Below are positions 1 to 8,560 of a DNA stretch of 64,000 bases, in pieces. Both the position numbers and the translations under genes were made by a program. Origin of the DNA: Roseovarius albus (GTDB lineage Bacteria > Pseudomonadota > Alphaproteobacteria > Rhodobacterales > Rhodobacteraceae); contig NZ_FWFX01000001.1 of assembly GCF_900172335.1 (NCBI RefSeq), forward strand, positions 1 through 64,000, in the 5' to 3' direction. Within the stretch, counting starts at the first letter, position 1; every line of letters starts with the position of its first letter. The notes under the pieces are model-generated. The model saw only the letters and a program-made list of their open reading frames with translations, searched no databases and was not told the DNA's origin.

Positions 1-2
1 TC

Positions 3-149
3 GAGGATTACCGCATGGGCGGGGCCACACTGTCCTCGACCGCGCTCGACTGCGTCCGCCGGATGCTGAAAGGCGAGGCGGTCACACAGGAAGCCTCGGG
101 CATGAGCAAAGGCGAATGGCGCGAGTTCCAAGGTGTGATTGAGGGGTGA
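3..149 (+). CDS. C-terminal fragment of an unrecognised protein (cut by window start)
   Basis: An open frame enters from the left edge and ends at a TGA at 147-149, giving the last 48 residues of a protein. It contains a run of small residues (GGATLSSTALD), then RRMLKGE and a polar end finishing FQGVIEG. There is no motif I can assign to a family. It lies on the strand opposite the SRP RNA. The next gene starts about 110 bp downstream, so this is probably the end of a separate transcription unit. Confidence 0.55.
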   Translation, partial: EDYRMGGATLSSTALDCVRRMLKGEAVTQEASGMSKGEWREFQGVIEG

Positions 150-256
150 GGTTTGGTGGGTGAAACCCAACATTTCCTCCGATTCACGCTAAGGCTTTTC
201 TCTGTGCTATACTCCTTTAAGTCTCGATTGTTTCCAGAGACGAAGGGGGAAACATT

Positions 257-733
257 ATGAAAAACCTAATTGTATCGTGCACTGTGTTCATGCTTGGCTC
301 CGCCGCCTGGGCCGGTGGCAATTACACCGGAAATGGCGTCGGCAGCGGCACCAGCACAACGACACCGCATCCGGTGGCGGATAACCACGTGGTCCTGCAG
401 ACCAGCAGCAGTTACGACAAGATGCAGATGGAAGATGCCAGTCACCCGCTGCATGGTGGCGCGGGTCCGTGTTTTGGTGCGGTTGAAATGTCAGCGGCCA
501 AAGTGGCCGGGCATGGCATGTGTCTGTTCACCGACGCAGGTGGGGACGTGATGGTTTTGCATTGGCATGCAACCGGGCAGGACGACTCTGGTGCCTTGGT
601 CGGCGATTGGGAAATTTCCAGTGGCACCGGGAAATGGAATGGCGCCACGGGCGGCGGTCAGTTCGCCTCAAAAACCGATCCCAATACCGGGGCATTTGTG
701 AACCAGATCACCAGCGACATCACCCTGCCTTAG
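257..733 (+). CDS. Small secreted protein, possible AOC-barrel-like fold
   Basis: This 158-residue protein begins with a classic signal peptide: MKN, a hydrophobic core to about residue 18, and a cleavage site after AWA. It is therefore probably exported to the periplasm. The mature part opens with a Gly/Ser/Thr-rich stretch and has two cysteines, in GPCFG and GMCLF, that could form a disulfide. The C-terminal half carries SGTGKWNGATGGG. That resembles the Gly-rich turn (TGKY-GATG) seen in small secreted beta-barrel proteins of the allene-oxide-cyclase/dirigent type; this link is inference from a short motif. A purine-rich stretch (GAAGGGGGAAAC) lies just upstream of the ATG. The gene stands alone, ahead of the SRP RNA on the opposite strand. 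Function is unknown. Confidence 0.75.
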   Translation: MKNLIVSCTVFMLGSAAWAGGNYTGNGVGSGTSTTTPHPVADNHVVLQTSSSYDKMQMEDASHPLHGGAGPCFGAVEMSAAKVAGHGMCLFTDAGGDVMVLHWHATGQDDSGALVGDWEISSGTGKWNGATGGGQFASKTDPNTGAFVNQITSDITLP

Positions 734-819
734 GCTGCGGGGTACCGTGATGGTCGCTGTGTACCAGATACGCCTACAACCTGTACCACTTGTACACAAA
801 TTTACGGGTAGGGAAGTAA

Positions 820-918
820 GGTGAGAGGCTGGACAACGACCCAAGCGGGGCTCGTTACGGCTGCTTCCTTCCGGATCTGACCGGGTTGGCGAGGTGCCTG
901 CCCGCGCCAACCTCTCGA
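820..918 (-). ncRNA. ffs: Bacterial small signal recognition particle RNA (4.5S RNA)
   Basis: Read on the minus strand, this stretch has the invariant SRP RNA apical core, GGTCAGATCCGGAAGGAAGC. The core contains the GGAA tetraloop and the asymmetric-loop sequences bound by the M domain of Ffh. The two ends pair: GAGAGG near the 5' end (about 917-911) with CCTCTC near the 3' end (about 828-823), closing one long hairpin of about 98 nt. That is the usual size of the alphaproteobacterial RNA. It works with Ffh and FtsY in co-translational targeting of membrane proteins. The ends are estimated from pairing and the promoter position. Confidence 0.95.
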
Positions 919-923
919 TGCTG

Positions 924-952
924 TAAATAGGGTGAAGGGGGCACCTTGGCAA
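924..952 (-). promoter_or_regulatory. Sigma-70-type promoter of the SRP RNA gene
   Basis: On the minus strand a -35 element TTGCCA (five of six consensus bases) lies exactly 17 nt before a -10 element TATTTA (four of six). About seven bases later comes the CGAGAGG that starts the SRP RNA stem. Spacing and position fit a housekeeping promoter for this RNA. Confidence 0.6.
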
Positions 953-973
953 GGGGGGCAATGCAGAATACTC

Positions 974-2872
974 TTAGAGTTTGAGGAGCAACTTGATGAA
1001 GCCTGTTTCCGTATCTCCAAGGTCTGACAAGTTGTTTTTCACGAACTCGTCTGGACAGTTTCTTATACCCGGCCCTGTCTCAAAGATCGCGGAGGTACCG
1101 GGGAGGGGTGCAAAATTCCAATCGGCGCGTTCAAGCTGGTCCAGGGTTGAGTGCGCACCAAGCTCGGTTGCAAGGATACCGCGGATGCTTTCACCGTTTT
1201 CCAGTATGACCTTTTCCTGTGCCCATATCGGATAGAGACCGCCGCCGAAGACCCGATGTGTGTTGCTGGAAACAATAAATTGTTGTTCTAAATCAATTTC
1301 TTTTCCGTCTATCTTCGCAGAAGAGATGCGTGCGGATGTGGGCTCAGCCAGTTGTCCGCATGGCCGGTATTTTGCAGGTTGTGACAGATCGATTGTGTAG
1401 CTTAACCCATGAATCACATCAAAGTTGTGCCCTGGAAAGCGTGGATGAAGAAGCGGCTGTTCAATCTCACCGATTTCGAGCCTGTTGAAGCAGCTCACCG
1501 ACCTTTCCAACCAATCCAGAACCTCGGCGCCGGTGAGGCGCAGTGCACAAAGCGTATTGGGAAAGGGATAGAGGTCGAACAGGTGACGGAGTTGGATATC
1601 GCCGGGTGCGACGTCGCTGAAGTATTTGGGCCCGGCTTGCCCACCTGTTTTGAAAGGTGAGGTGGCCGCGAGGATCGGAAGATCCGTATACGAAGTGCCT
1701 TTTAAAGCGGCCTCAACTGACCGTTTCTTCGCCTGGGCAACGAAGGCAAGAGACGGATCTGGTCGAATTCGCGCTATGTAGCTATGCAGATGAACGTCGC
1801 TTCGTCCAATTGGTTTGCGTATAAGGCGTCGCGTGGCGGTATGAGCACTGTTTGTTATTTTTATCAGGTCACTATCTTCATGTGTATCGGGCGATCCGGC
1901 TGAAATGACGCGTCCAGAATGCATTGCAATGCGCCACTGTCCGTCATCGTAATTCAAAACCAGATCAAGCATGCCCAAATGGGACCCGCGAAAGCCCGCC
2001 ATGATGGCCGGAATATCGTGGAAAGTGCTGGATTGGTGATTCATCCCGTCTAGGTAAGAGTGATCGGGTTGCGGAAAGATCTGATGCGTGTGCCCGGCTA
2101 AAATAATGTCCACCCCGCCTGCTTTGGCCAGGTGCAGTGCCGCATTTTCTATATTGTGGTGCAGCGGACTGGGCACGGCACCCGTGTGAGCGAGGAGAAC
2201 AATCAAATCTGCGCCAGCGCTCCGCATCATGGGTAGAACCTTCTGCGCTGTTTCCAACATGTCGCGACTCTCAAGCGCTCCTTGAAGATGTACCTGATCC
2301 CAAGATGTGACCTGAGGAGGCAAAAGACCGAGGACGCCAATTCGAATCGGAAATCTATGCCCTAATTCATCTGTCAGAATTCTTTTGAGGATGACGAAGG
2401 GTGGCATGAATGACTGAACTGCATCCCTGCGATCCCCCTCATTGGCAAACAGATTGGCGCAGATGATCGGAAAATTCGCAGAGCTGATCGACTGACACAG
2501 CCAATCAAGGCCGAAATTGAATTCGTGGTTCCCGAGAGCGACGGCATCATATTGCAAATGGTTCATTGCTTCGATGATTGGGTTTGTCGATGACCACCCG
2601 TATTCCGGCCGGATTGTCATATCGCTGAGAGGTGTACCTTGTAGGAAGTCACCTGTGTCAAACAAAAGGCAGTTTGGGTATTCACGTCGGCATTTTTTGA
2701 TCAAACTCGCAAGACGGGCCAGTCCATAGGGCTGCCCACCAGCGTCTGACAAATAGTCAAACGCCCGCAAGTGCCCGTGCAAATCTGTGGTTTGCATCAC
2801 GCATAAACGCGCGGCACGCGTTGACGGTGAAATAGGTTCATTTGATGTCTGACAAGAAGATGAAGTGGGCAT
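974..2872 (-). CDS. cpdB: 2',3'-cyclic-nucleotide 2'-phosphodiesterase/3'-nucleotidase family protein
   Basis: This is a two-domain 5'-nucleotidase-family enzyme. The N-terminal metallophosphoesterase domain shows the metal-binding blocks TTDLHGH, DTGDFLQG, GNHEFNFG and AGHTHQ. The C-terminal 5'-nucleotidase domain has a substrate-loop region around DLYPFPNTL. Family members hydrolyse 2',3'-cyclic nucleotides to 3'-nucleotides and then to nucleosides, usually in the periplasm for phosphate or nucleoside scavenging. The frame stays open to a GTG at 3001 (675 residues). I prefer the ATG at 2872 (632 residues) because the extra 43 residues are not conserved-looking. Neither start gives a convincing signal peptide, which is odd for this family. 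The gene is divergent from nudC. Confidence 0.85.
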   Translation of the reverse strand: MPTSSSCQTSNEPISPSTRAARLCVMQTTDLHGHLRAFDYLSDAGGQPYGLARLASLIKKCRREYPNCLLFDTGDFLQGTPLSDMTIRPEYGWSSTNPIIEAMNHLQYDAVALGNHEFNFGLDWLCQSISSANFPIICANLFANEGDRRDAVQSFMPPFVILKRILTDELGHRFPIRIGVLGLLPPQVTSWDQVHLQGALESRDMLETAQKVLPMMRSAGADLIVLLAHTGAVPSPLHHNIENAALHLAKAGGVDIILAGHTHQIFPQPDHSYLDGMNHQSSTFHDIPAIMAGFRGSHLGMLDLVLNYDDGQWRIAMHSGRVISAGSPDTHEDSDLIKITNSAHTATRRLIRKPIGRSDVHLHSYIARIRPDPSLAFVAQAKKRSVEAALKGTSYTDLPILAATSPFKTGGQAGPKYFSDVAPGDIQLRHLFDLYPFPNTLCALRLTGAEVLDWLERSVSCFNRLEIGEIEQPLLHPRFPGHNFDVIHGLSYTIDLSQPAKYRPCGQLAEPTSARISSAKIDGKEIDLEQQFIVSSNTHRVFGGGLYPIWAQEKVILENGESIRGILATELGAHSTLDQLERADWNFAPLPGTSAIFETGPGIRNCPDEFVKNNLSDLGDTETGFIKLLLKL

Positions 2873-3091
2873 AAACAGATCTACTATTTTTTTCAACTTA
2901 CGCGAGATATAATGCAAAATACAATCTAAGATTGCTGTCGATCCAATTCTATCTATTGTGTTTGAATTTTCGAATGATGTGACTTGAGACATTGAGGGCA
3001 CACGTGCTTCGCGTCGGTCGAGGCGAGTTCTCTAAATGATCTTGCTGCCCAACCACGAAGTGTGTCACTTGGTGGGCTTCGGAGGGTCGAG

Positions 3092-4060
3092 ATGTTTAAG
3101 GCTGAAAGTGTGACATTTGGGGGAACGGGCTTGGATCGGGCTGCAGAATTGCGTGGCCAGGAAGACGCCTTGAAGCAGCTGATCGCCGAAGGGCAGGCCG
3201 AAACTATCCTGCTTTGGAACGGTAAGCCTTTGGTTAGTGCGGAGAACCTCGATCAGCTGATTTATCTCAGGATGGATGAACCGGTCCTTAAAAAAGCACA
3301 GGTGCCGCCAATACTATTGGGCCGCAGCGACAGTGGAACACTTGTCTTTGCCTATGACATCTCGGCTTGGAGCCCGGATGAATCTCAGCACCCTGTGTCG
3401 GGTGGTTTCGCCGATGACAGTCTTCAGGCCCATCCAGACATCCCTCAACCCGCCGTGTTTGCAGAACTGAGACGGATCATGTTCGGCCTGAGCGCGCAGG
3501 ATGCCGAGCTTGCCACAACGGCCAAGGCAGTCTTTGGTTGGCACGTCAGTCACAGGTTTTGCGCATGCTGCGGACACGAAAGCCAAATGGTGATGTCTGG
3601 TTGGCAACGTCTTTGCCCCAGTTGTAAATCTCCACATTTCCCCAGAACTGATCCAGTTGTGATCATGTTGATCACGCATGGAAATTCAGTTCTTGTAGGG
3701 CGATCGCCTGGGTGGCCTGACCGAGTGTATTCGTTGCTCGCAGGTTTCGTTGAGCCTGGAGAAACTGTCGAAGCGGCGGTGCGACGAGAGGTTTACGAAG
3801 AAGTCAACGTGCACGTCGGTGAGGTTTCCTATCTAGCCAGCCAACCGTGGGCGTTTCCCTCTTCACTGATGTTCGGGATGCGTGGAGAGGCTCTCAGCAC
3901 GCAGATCACTCTGGATCCGGTTGAGTTGGAGGATGCTGCCTGGTTGAGCCGGGAGGAAATGGCACAGGTCTTTGCTGGTGAGCACTCAAAATACAGCGCC
4001 GCCCGGAAAGGTTCGATTGCGCATTTTCTACTGCTCCACTGGTTGGCAGGGCGAATTTAG
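3092..4060 (+). CDS. nudC: NADH pyrophosphatase / NAD-decapping Nudix hydrolase NudC
   Basis: This is a 322-residue NudC. It has an N-terminal domain and a four-cysteine zinc ribbon (C157, C160, C175, C178). A complete Nudix box follows at about 218-238 (GFVEPGETVEAA..REVYEE), then the family signature SQPWAFPSS near residue 250. That signature separates NADH pyrophosphatases from other Nudix enzymes. NudC splits NAD(H) into NMN(H) and AMP and can remove NAD caps from RNA. The open frame extends upstream to a GTG at 3062. The ATG at 3092 is preceded by GGAGGG at good spacing and is the likelier start. The SRPBCC gene follows after about 70 bp. Confidence 0.93.
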   Translation: MFKAESVTFGGTGLDRAAELRGQEDALKQLIAEGQAETILLWNGKPLVSAENLDQLIYLRMDEPVLKKAQVPPILLGRSDSGTLVFAYDISAWSPDESQHPVSGGFADDSLQAHPDIPQPAVFAELRRIMFGLSAQDAELATTAKAVFGWHVSHRFCACCGHESQMVMSGWQRLCPSCKSPHFPRTDPVVIMLITHGNSVLVGRSPGWPDRVYSLLAGFVEPGETVEAAVRREVYEEVNVHVGEVSYLASQPWAFPSSLMFGMRGEALSTQITLDPVELEDAAWLSREEMAQVFAGEHSKYSAARKGSIAHFLLLHWLAGRI

Positions 4061-4133
4061 ATTGAGAATTCGGCTTTAGATTTCCAAAATTCATGCGTAT
4101 TCATGTCCGGCGTGCATGAATGGGAACGATGAA

Positions 4134-4607
4134 ATGAAGTTTCGCAACAAAGTAGATGTTTCTGCTCCGATTGATGTGGTTTTCATGGAAGTATCTGATT
4201 TTCCTGCGATTGAGAAAAGGGCAGCAAAGCGAGGTTACGATGTTCAGCGGCTGGATGTGCTACGTGAACCCGGGCCAGGAATGGTCTGGGACGTATCATT
4301 TGAATTCCGCAATAACATGCGAGAGATGGAAGTCGAGCTTGTAGAACTTAATGCTCCTGACAAGATGTGTGTTGTATCTCGCTCTTCCTCCTTTGCAGGA
4401 AGTATGATTGTAGATTTCTTGGCTCTATCGCGTACTCAGACCCGGGTCAGTCTGGAGCTCGAATTAAAAGCCCAGAATTTAACCGCGCGGTTGATGCTGC
4501 AATCCATCAAGCTCATGCGTTCAAATCTGATGAATAAACTTGAGGGCCGTATGAAGGGGTGGGCACGGCAGATTGAAAACAGTTATAGAATGAGTGACGT
4601 TTCCTGA
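4134..4607 (+). CDS. SRPBCC-fold (START-like) protein
   Basis: This protein of about 157 residues begins MKFRNKVDVSAPIDVVF, a typical first strand of the SRPBCC/polyketide-cyclase helix-grip fold. That is followed by the expected helix (FPAIEKRAAKRG) and alternating beta strands, and it ends in a long amphipathic helix rich in Lys, Met and Leu. The fold binds hydrophobic ligands, but no ligand can be named here. An upstream ATG at 4116 is in frame; I prefer 4134 because it starts at the first strand. Roseobacter-type genomes often carry such a gene beside nudC and pheA; that is recollection, not something tested. pheA converges from the other strand 20 bp away. Confidence 0.75.
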   Translation: MKFRNKVDVSAPIDVVFMEVSDFPAIEKRAAKRGYDVQRLDVLREPGPGMVWDVSFEFRNNMREMEVELVELNAPDKMCVVSRSSSFAGSMIVDFLALSRTQTRVSLELELKAQNLTARLMLQSIKLMRSNLMNKLEGRMKGWARQIENSYRMSDVS

Positions 4608-4626
4608 TTTTCAAAGCTCAGAACAA

Positions 4627-5460
4627 TCAACCGCGTTGGAAGTCTGCCGGATAAACACCTAAAATTTCCATGCGCGATGTGAAGAATTCAAGCTCTTCCA
4701 GCGCGCGTTGTACTGCAGGGTCTTCCGGGTGGCCATCAATGTCCGCATAAAACTGCGTGGCAGTGAAGGATCCATTGACCATATAACTTTCCAGTTTGGT
4801 CATGTTGATGCCGTTCGTGGCAAACCCACCCATCGCTTTGTACAAAGCTGCTGGGATGTTGCGGACCTGAAAGACAAAGCTTGTGATCATGCCATGATCG
4901 CCACGGCGCGAATAGTCGGTTTCAGGTGACATCACCAGAAAGCGAGTCGTGTTGTTTCCTTGATCCTCGATGTGATGGGCCAGCACCTCTAACCCATAGA
5001 GTTCCCCAGCCAGTTCACTGGCCAGTGCCGCCTGCGTTGGGTCTTGCAATTCTGCAATGTGCCGTGCAGAGCCGGCTGTATCAGCGCCAGTGACACGGTG
5101 AATGTCATTTTCCGCCAGGAAGTCGCGACATTGTCCTAATAATACTGTGTGGCTCATTGCATGGGTGATTTGGTCCAGCTTTACTCCGGGAAGGGCCAGC
5201 AGGTTGATATGCACCCGAACAAAGGCCTCAGAAATGATGTGCAGGCCTGATTCTGGCAACAGGTGGTGAATGTCCGCCACGCGGCCAAAGGTTGAATTTT
5301 CAACCGGCAGCATCGCCAGATCTGCCTTGCCGCTTCTGACCGTGGCAATCGCATCCTCGAACGTGCGGCATGGGATGGCTTCCATATCAGGGTATGTGTC
5401 ATGACAGGCTTGGTGTGAATAGGCGCCAAGCTCCCCCTGAAAAGCGATGCAACGGGTCAT
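4627..5460 (-). CDS. pheA: Prephenate dehydratase
   Basis: This 277-residue protein has the catalytic periplasmic-binding-like domain and a C-terminal ACT domain. Visible blocks are IAFQGELGAYSHQA at the N-terminus, LPVENSTFGRV, and NNTTRFLVM with the conserved Thr-Arg-Phe. The regulatory segment then begins TSFVFQVRN and contains LESYMVNGSF-TATQFYAD, the phenylalanine-binding ACT region. It converts prephenate to phenylpyruvate in phenylalanine synthesis and is expected to be feedback-inhibited by phenylalanine. There is no chorismate mutase domain, so it is the monofunctional form usual in alphaproteobacteria. It is divergent from the cytochrome c gene at 5580. Confidence 0.95.
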   Translation of the reverse strand: MTRCIAFQGELGAYSHQACHDTYPDMEAIPCRTFEDAIATVRSGKADLAMLPVENSTFGRVADIHHLLPESGLHIISEAFVRVHINLLALPGVKLDQITHAMSHTVLLGQCRDFLAENDIHRVTGADTAGSARHIAELQDPTQAALASELAGELYGLEVLAHHIEDQGNNTTRFLVMSPETDYSRRGDHGMITSFVFQVRNIPAALYKAMGGFATNGINMTKLESYMVNGSFTATQFYADIDGHPEDPAVQRALEELEFFTSRMEILGVYPADFQRG

Positions 5461-5579
5461 TTATGTGTCTTCCTGTCGTTCTAAACCCGGATCGGGCATT
5501 TCGTCGCGCAAACTACACCTTGCGTCCTTGTAGTGGAAGCGGATAGATACCGACGAGGGATTTAAATGGAAACAGGCCT

Positions 5580-6431
5580 ATGTTCGATACAATGACACTT
5601 ACCAAGGTCACTGGCGGTCTTTGCGGAACGCTGCTGGTCTTACTGCTTGGCAAATGGGCTGCTGAGCTGATTTACGACACAAGCGGCGGGCATGGCGGCG
5701 ATCATGCAGAGCAGGCTTATTTGATCGAAACGGGCGATGACGACCACGGCGGTGGCGAAGAAGAAGGCCCATCCTTTGCTGAGCTCTACGCAAGCGCAGA
5801 CGCAGACAAGGGTAAGAAGGTCTTTGGCAAGTGTAAGGCCTGCCACAAGCTCGAAGATGGCGCGAACTCCACCGGTCCTTATCTTTATGGTGTTGTAGGT
5901 CGTGCTGTTGGGGCAGCTTCAGGATTCTCGTCCTACTCGGGTGCGTTGAACCAAGTGGGTGATAGTTGGACACCCGAAGCATTGGATGCCTTTATCGCAA
6001 ACCCCAAAAAGGATGCACCAGGCACAACAATGGCTTTTGCAGGTCTGAAGAAAGAAGAAGATCGTGCCAACTTGATCGCATATCTCGACCTTACAGACGG
6101 ATCGATGACAGAACTGGCAGCACCTGCAGCAGCCGAAGCGGAAGCCCCCGGGGATGATGCAGAAGCTAGCGCTGAAGAAGGCGAGATGGCCGAAGAAGAA
6201 GCATCAACTGAAGTAGCAACCGACGACACAGATGAAGCAGCTTCAACGGAAGACACGTCTTCGACATCTGATGCGGCGGATGAGGCACAGGATACTGATG
6301 CTGCGAATACTGAAGTTGAGGCAAATGCTGAGGAAGACGCAAGTGCTGAAGGCGAGGCAAATGCTGACGACACAGCCGATGCGGAAGGCGATGCAAATGC
6401 TGAGGGCGACGAAGAAGAAGCCCAACAATAA
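5580..6431 (+). CDS. Membrane-anchored class I cytochrome c (c552/cy type) with long acidic tail
   Basis: This is a 283-residue protein. Residues 8-30 form an uncleaved signal anchor (GGLCGTLLVLLLGKWAAELI), followed by a His/Asp/Glu-rich linker. A single class I cytochrome c domain runs from about 65 to 175, with heme motif CKACH and a distal Met in TTMAFAGL. This matches membrane-bound cytochrome c552/cy (CycM-like), which carries electrons from the bc1 complex to terminal oxidases. The last 95 or so residues are almost only Ala, Glu, Asp, Thr, Ser and Gly, with no Lys or Arg. They include short repeats such as EANA and AEGDANAEGD. The tail presumably lies in the periplasm. A strong terminator follows. 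Confidence 0.88.
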   Translation: MFDTMTLTKVTGGLCGTLLVLLLGKWAAELIYDTSGGHGGDHAEQAYLIETGDDDHGGGEEEGPSFAELYASADADKGKKVFGKCKACHKLEDGANSTGPYLYGVVGRAVGAASGFSSYSGALNQVGDSWTPEALDAFIANPKKDAPGTTMAFAGLKKEEDRANLIAYLDLTDGSMTELAAPAAAEAEAPGDDAEASAEEGEMAEEEASTEVATDDTDEAASTEDTSSTSDAADEAQDTDAANTEVEANAEEDASAEGEANADDTADAEGDANAEGDEEEAQQ

Positions 6432-6460
6432 CGAAATCGGCAATTGAATGCCGAATTGAG

Positions 6461-6490
6461 AGCCGCTCCAAGCCTTTGGGGCGGCTTTCT
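6461..6490 (+). terminator. Rho-independent terminator after the cytochrome c gene
   Basis: AGCCGCTCC and GGGGCGGCT form a nine-pair stem (one G-T pair) around a short loop, followed by TTTCTTAATT. It closes the cytochrome c transcript before the yej operon. Confidence 0.8.
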
Positions 6491-6615
6491 TAATTATTAT
6501 TATTGTACCTCACGCCTTTATCAACGTTCTGCGCTTGAACAGATGTTCTGCGGGCAATAGCTTGCAATAAGTCCTGGGCCATCGGCATCGGGGGCAGAAG
6601 CCTAGGGAGACAAAA

Positions 6616-8553
6616 ATGATGCTATCTCAGCGATGTGGAGCCGTAAGATTGTCACACAAGAGCATCACCCGCAGCGTAGTTGGTAAAATAGCCGGCCTGG
6701 CGGCAGCGTTGATCGTTGCGCAATCTGCTTTGGCACAAGATGAGATTATCAAATCCCATGGCTACTCCTTCTTCGGTGACCTGAAATACCCGGCTGATTA
6801 CGAATACTTTGACTACGTTAACCCGGAAGCACCTAAGGGTGGTGAAATCTCAATTGCGGTCAGCGGCACGTTTGATTCGATGAATCCGTATACGCGCAAC
6901 GGGCGTGCCGCGGCGCTTTCCACCGTGATGTACGAAAGTCTCTTGGGGGAGGTCCTCGCCGGTGCCGGAGGTTTACCTGCGGATGTGGAGGGCGAGCTCT
7001 ATGGTCTTCTTGCGGAGAGCCTGGAGTATCCCCAAGATAAGTCTTGGGTGATTTTCCACATGCGCCCCGAAGCAAAGTTTTCTGACGGTACGCCCGTAAC
7101 AGCGCATGATGTGGATTTCAGTCATAATCTTTTACTTGATCAAGGCTTGAAATCTTACGCTGATTTCGTGCGCAAACAAATTCCAAAGACCGAAGTGATT
7201 GATGATCACACGATCAAATTCTATTTCGCAGATGGAATTTCGCGCCGTTCGCTGGTCGAGCAAGTCGGCACCGTGCCAGTCTGGTCAAAAAAATGGTTCG
7301 AAGAAACCGGAGCAAGATTGGATGAACCGCGGATCGAAGTTTCACCCGGCTCTGGCCCATATGTCATTGATTCGATTGATGTGAATCGGCGGGTGACCTA
7401 CCGCCGCAATCTGGATTATTGGGGGTGGGATCTGCCGATCAATCAAGGGCGACATAATTTCGATGTAATCCGATTGGAGTTTTTCGCGGACAACACTGCC
7501 GCATTCGAAGCTTTTAAGGCGGGAGAAGTCACCTATCGCCGCGAACCCGACCCAAAGAAATGGGCAAGCTCTTATGATTTCCCTGCGGTGAAGCGCGGTG
7601 ATATCGTTTTGGAAGAAATTTTGGACGGCACGCCCCCGAATATGACTGGGATCGTTTTTAATCTGGGGTCTGATGTCCTGAAAGACAAACGCGTCAGGCA
7701 GGCAATTGCATTGGCTTTCAATTTCGAATGGACCAATAAATCCTTGCTTTATGGCCTTTACGATCAACAAAGATCGTTCTCAGATGGGACGCATCTAGAA
7801 GCGAAAGGCACACCAGACGGGGCTGACCTTGAGTTCCTGAATTCTTTAGGTGACTTAGTTCCAGAAGAAATGCTGACCGCCGAACCTTGGGTGCCACATG
7901 AATCCGACGCCGATCGCCTAACGTCTCGTCAGAACAAACGGCAGGCGTTGAAATTGTTGGCCGAGGCTGGTTGGGAGGTTGCCGACGATGGTGTCGTGCG
8001 AAATAGTGAAGGTGCGCCGTTGAAGTTGAACTTTTTGTTTAACTCTTCAGCGTCTCCGACGGATCGAGCCGCAGCGGAAAACTTTGTTTCCAACCTGAAA
8101 AGCTTTGGGATCGAGGCAAACTTTGAGACGGTCGACGCCTCGCAATACACCAAGCGCGAACGCGACCGCGACTATGACTTGGTCTTTGATGGTTATCCGT
8201 CGCTTTTGGGAACAGGAACGGGACTAGTTCAACGGTTTGGATCCGAGGCGGCTTCTTACAGCCTCTTTAATCCCGCAGGGCTGTCGAGCCCGTTGATAGA
8301 TGAGATCATTGACCGTTCGCTGAACACCAATAGCCAAGAAGAGGAAGATGTTTCCATTCGTGCGTTGGACCGGGCATTGAGGCATGAGTTCTTTCTGATC
8401 CCTGACGGGTATGCCCCCGATTATTGGGTGGCCTATTGGGATATGTTTGAACATCCAGAGGTTATTCCACCTTACGCTTTGGGCACGTTGGATTTCTGGT
8501 GGGCTAATGCCGAGAAAGCTGATGCACTCAAAGCTTCCGGCGCGCTGAGGTAA
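6616..8553 (+). CDS. yejA: Extracellular substrate-binding protein of a YejABEF-type peptide ABC transporter
   Basis: This 645-residue protein has a signal peptide (Arg/Lys-containing start, hydrophobic LAAALIVAQS, cleavage after ALA near residue 41). It belongs to the SBP_bac_5 oligopeptide-binding family. Blocks include GYSFFGDLKYPADYEYFDYV and NPEAPKGGEIS near the mature N-terminus, FRPE-like HMRPEAKFSDGTPVTAHDV, and DKRVRQAIALAFNFEW. These are typical of YejA, the periplasmic receptor of the microcin C/peptide importer. It is followed at 8 bp by yejB and starts after AGGGAG. The second codon is also ATG (MM start). It delivers peptides to YejB-YejE. Confidence 0.92.
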   Translation: MMLSQRCGAVRLSHKSITRSVVGKIAGLAAALIVAQSALAQDEIIKSHGYSFFGDLKYPADYEYFDYVNPEAPKGGEISIAVSGTFDSMNPYTRNGRAAALSTVMYESLLGEVLAGAGGLPADVEGELYGLLAESLEYPQDKSWVIFHMRPEAKFSDGTPVTAHDVDFSHNLLLDQGLKSYADFVRKQIPKTEVIDDHTIKFYFADGISRRSLVEQVGTVPVWSKKWFEETGARLDEPRIEVSPGSGPYVIDSIDVNRRVTYRRNLDYWGWDLPINQGRHNFDVIRLEFFADNTAAFEAFKAGEVTYRREPDPKKWASSYDFPAVKRGDIVLEEILDGTPPNMTGIVFNLGSDVLKDKRVRQAIALAFNFEWTNKSLLYGLYDQQRSFSDGTHLEAKGTPDGADLEFLNSLGDLVPEEMLTAEPWVPHESDADRLTSRQNKRQALKLLAEAGWEVADDGVVRNSEGAPLKLNFLFNSSASPTDRAAAENFVSNLKSFGIEANFETVDASQYTKRERDRDYDLVFDGYPSLLGTGTGLVQRFGSEAASYSLFNPAGLSSPLIDEIIDRSLNTNSQEEEDVSIRALDRALRHEFFLIPDGYAPDYWVAYWDMFEHPEVIPPYALGTLDFWWANAEKADALKASGALR

Positions 8554-8560
8554 CCCTGGA

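Noticed and set aside
2873..3001. A 43-residue N-terminal extension of the CpdB-like protein from a GTG at 3001.
   Set aside because: It is not a signal peptide and has no SD or family likeness. The start at 2872 is preferred, but the extension cannot be excluded without orthologues.
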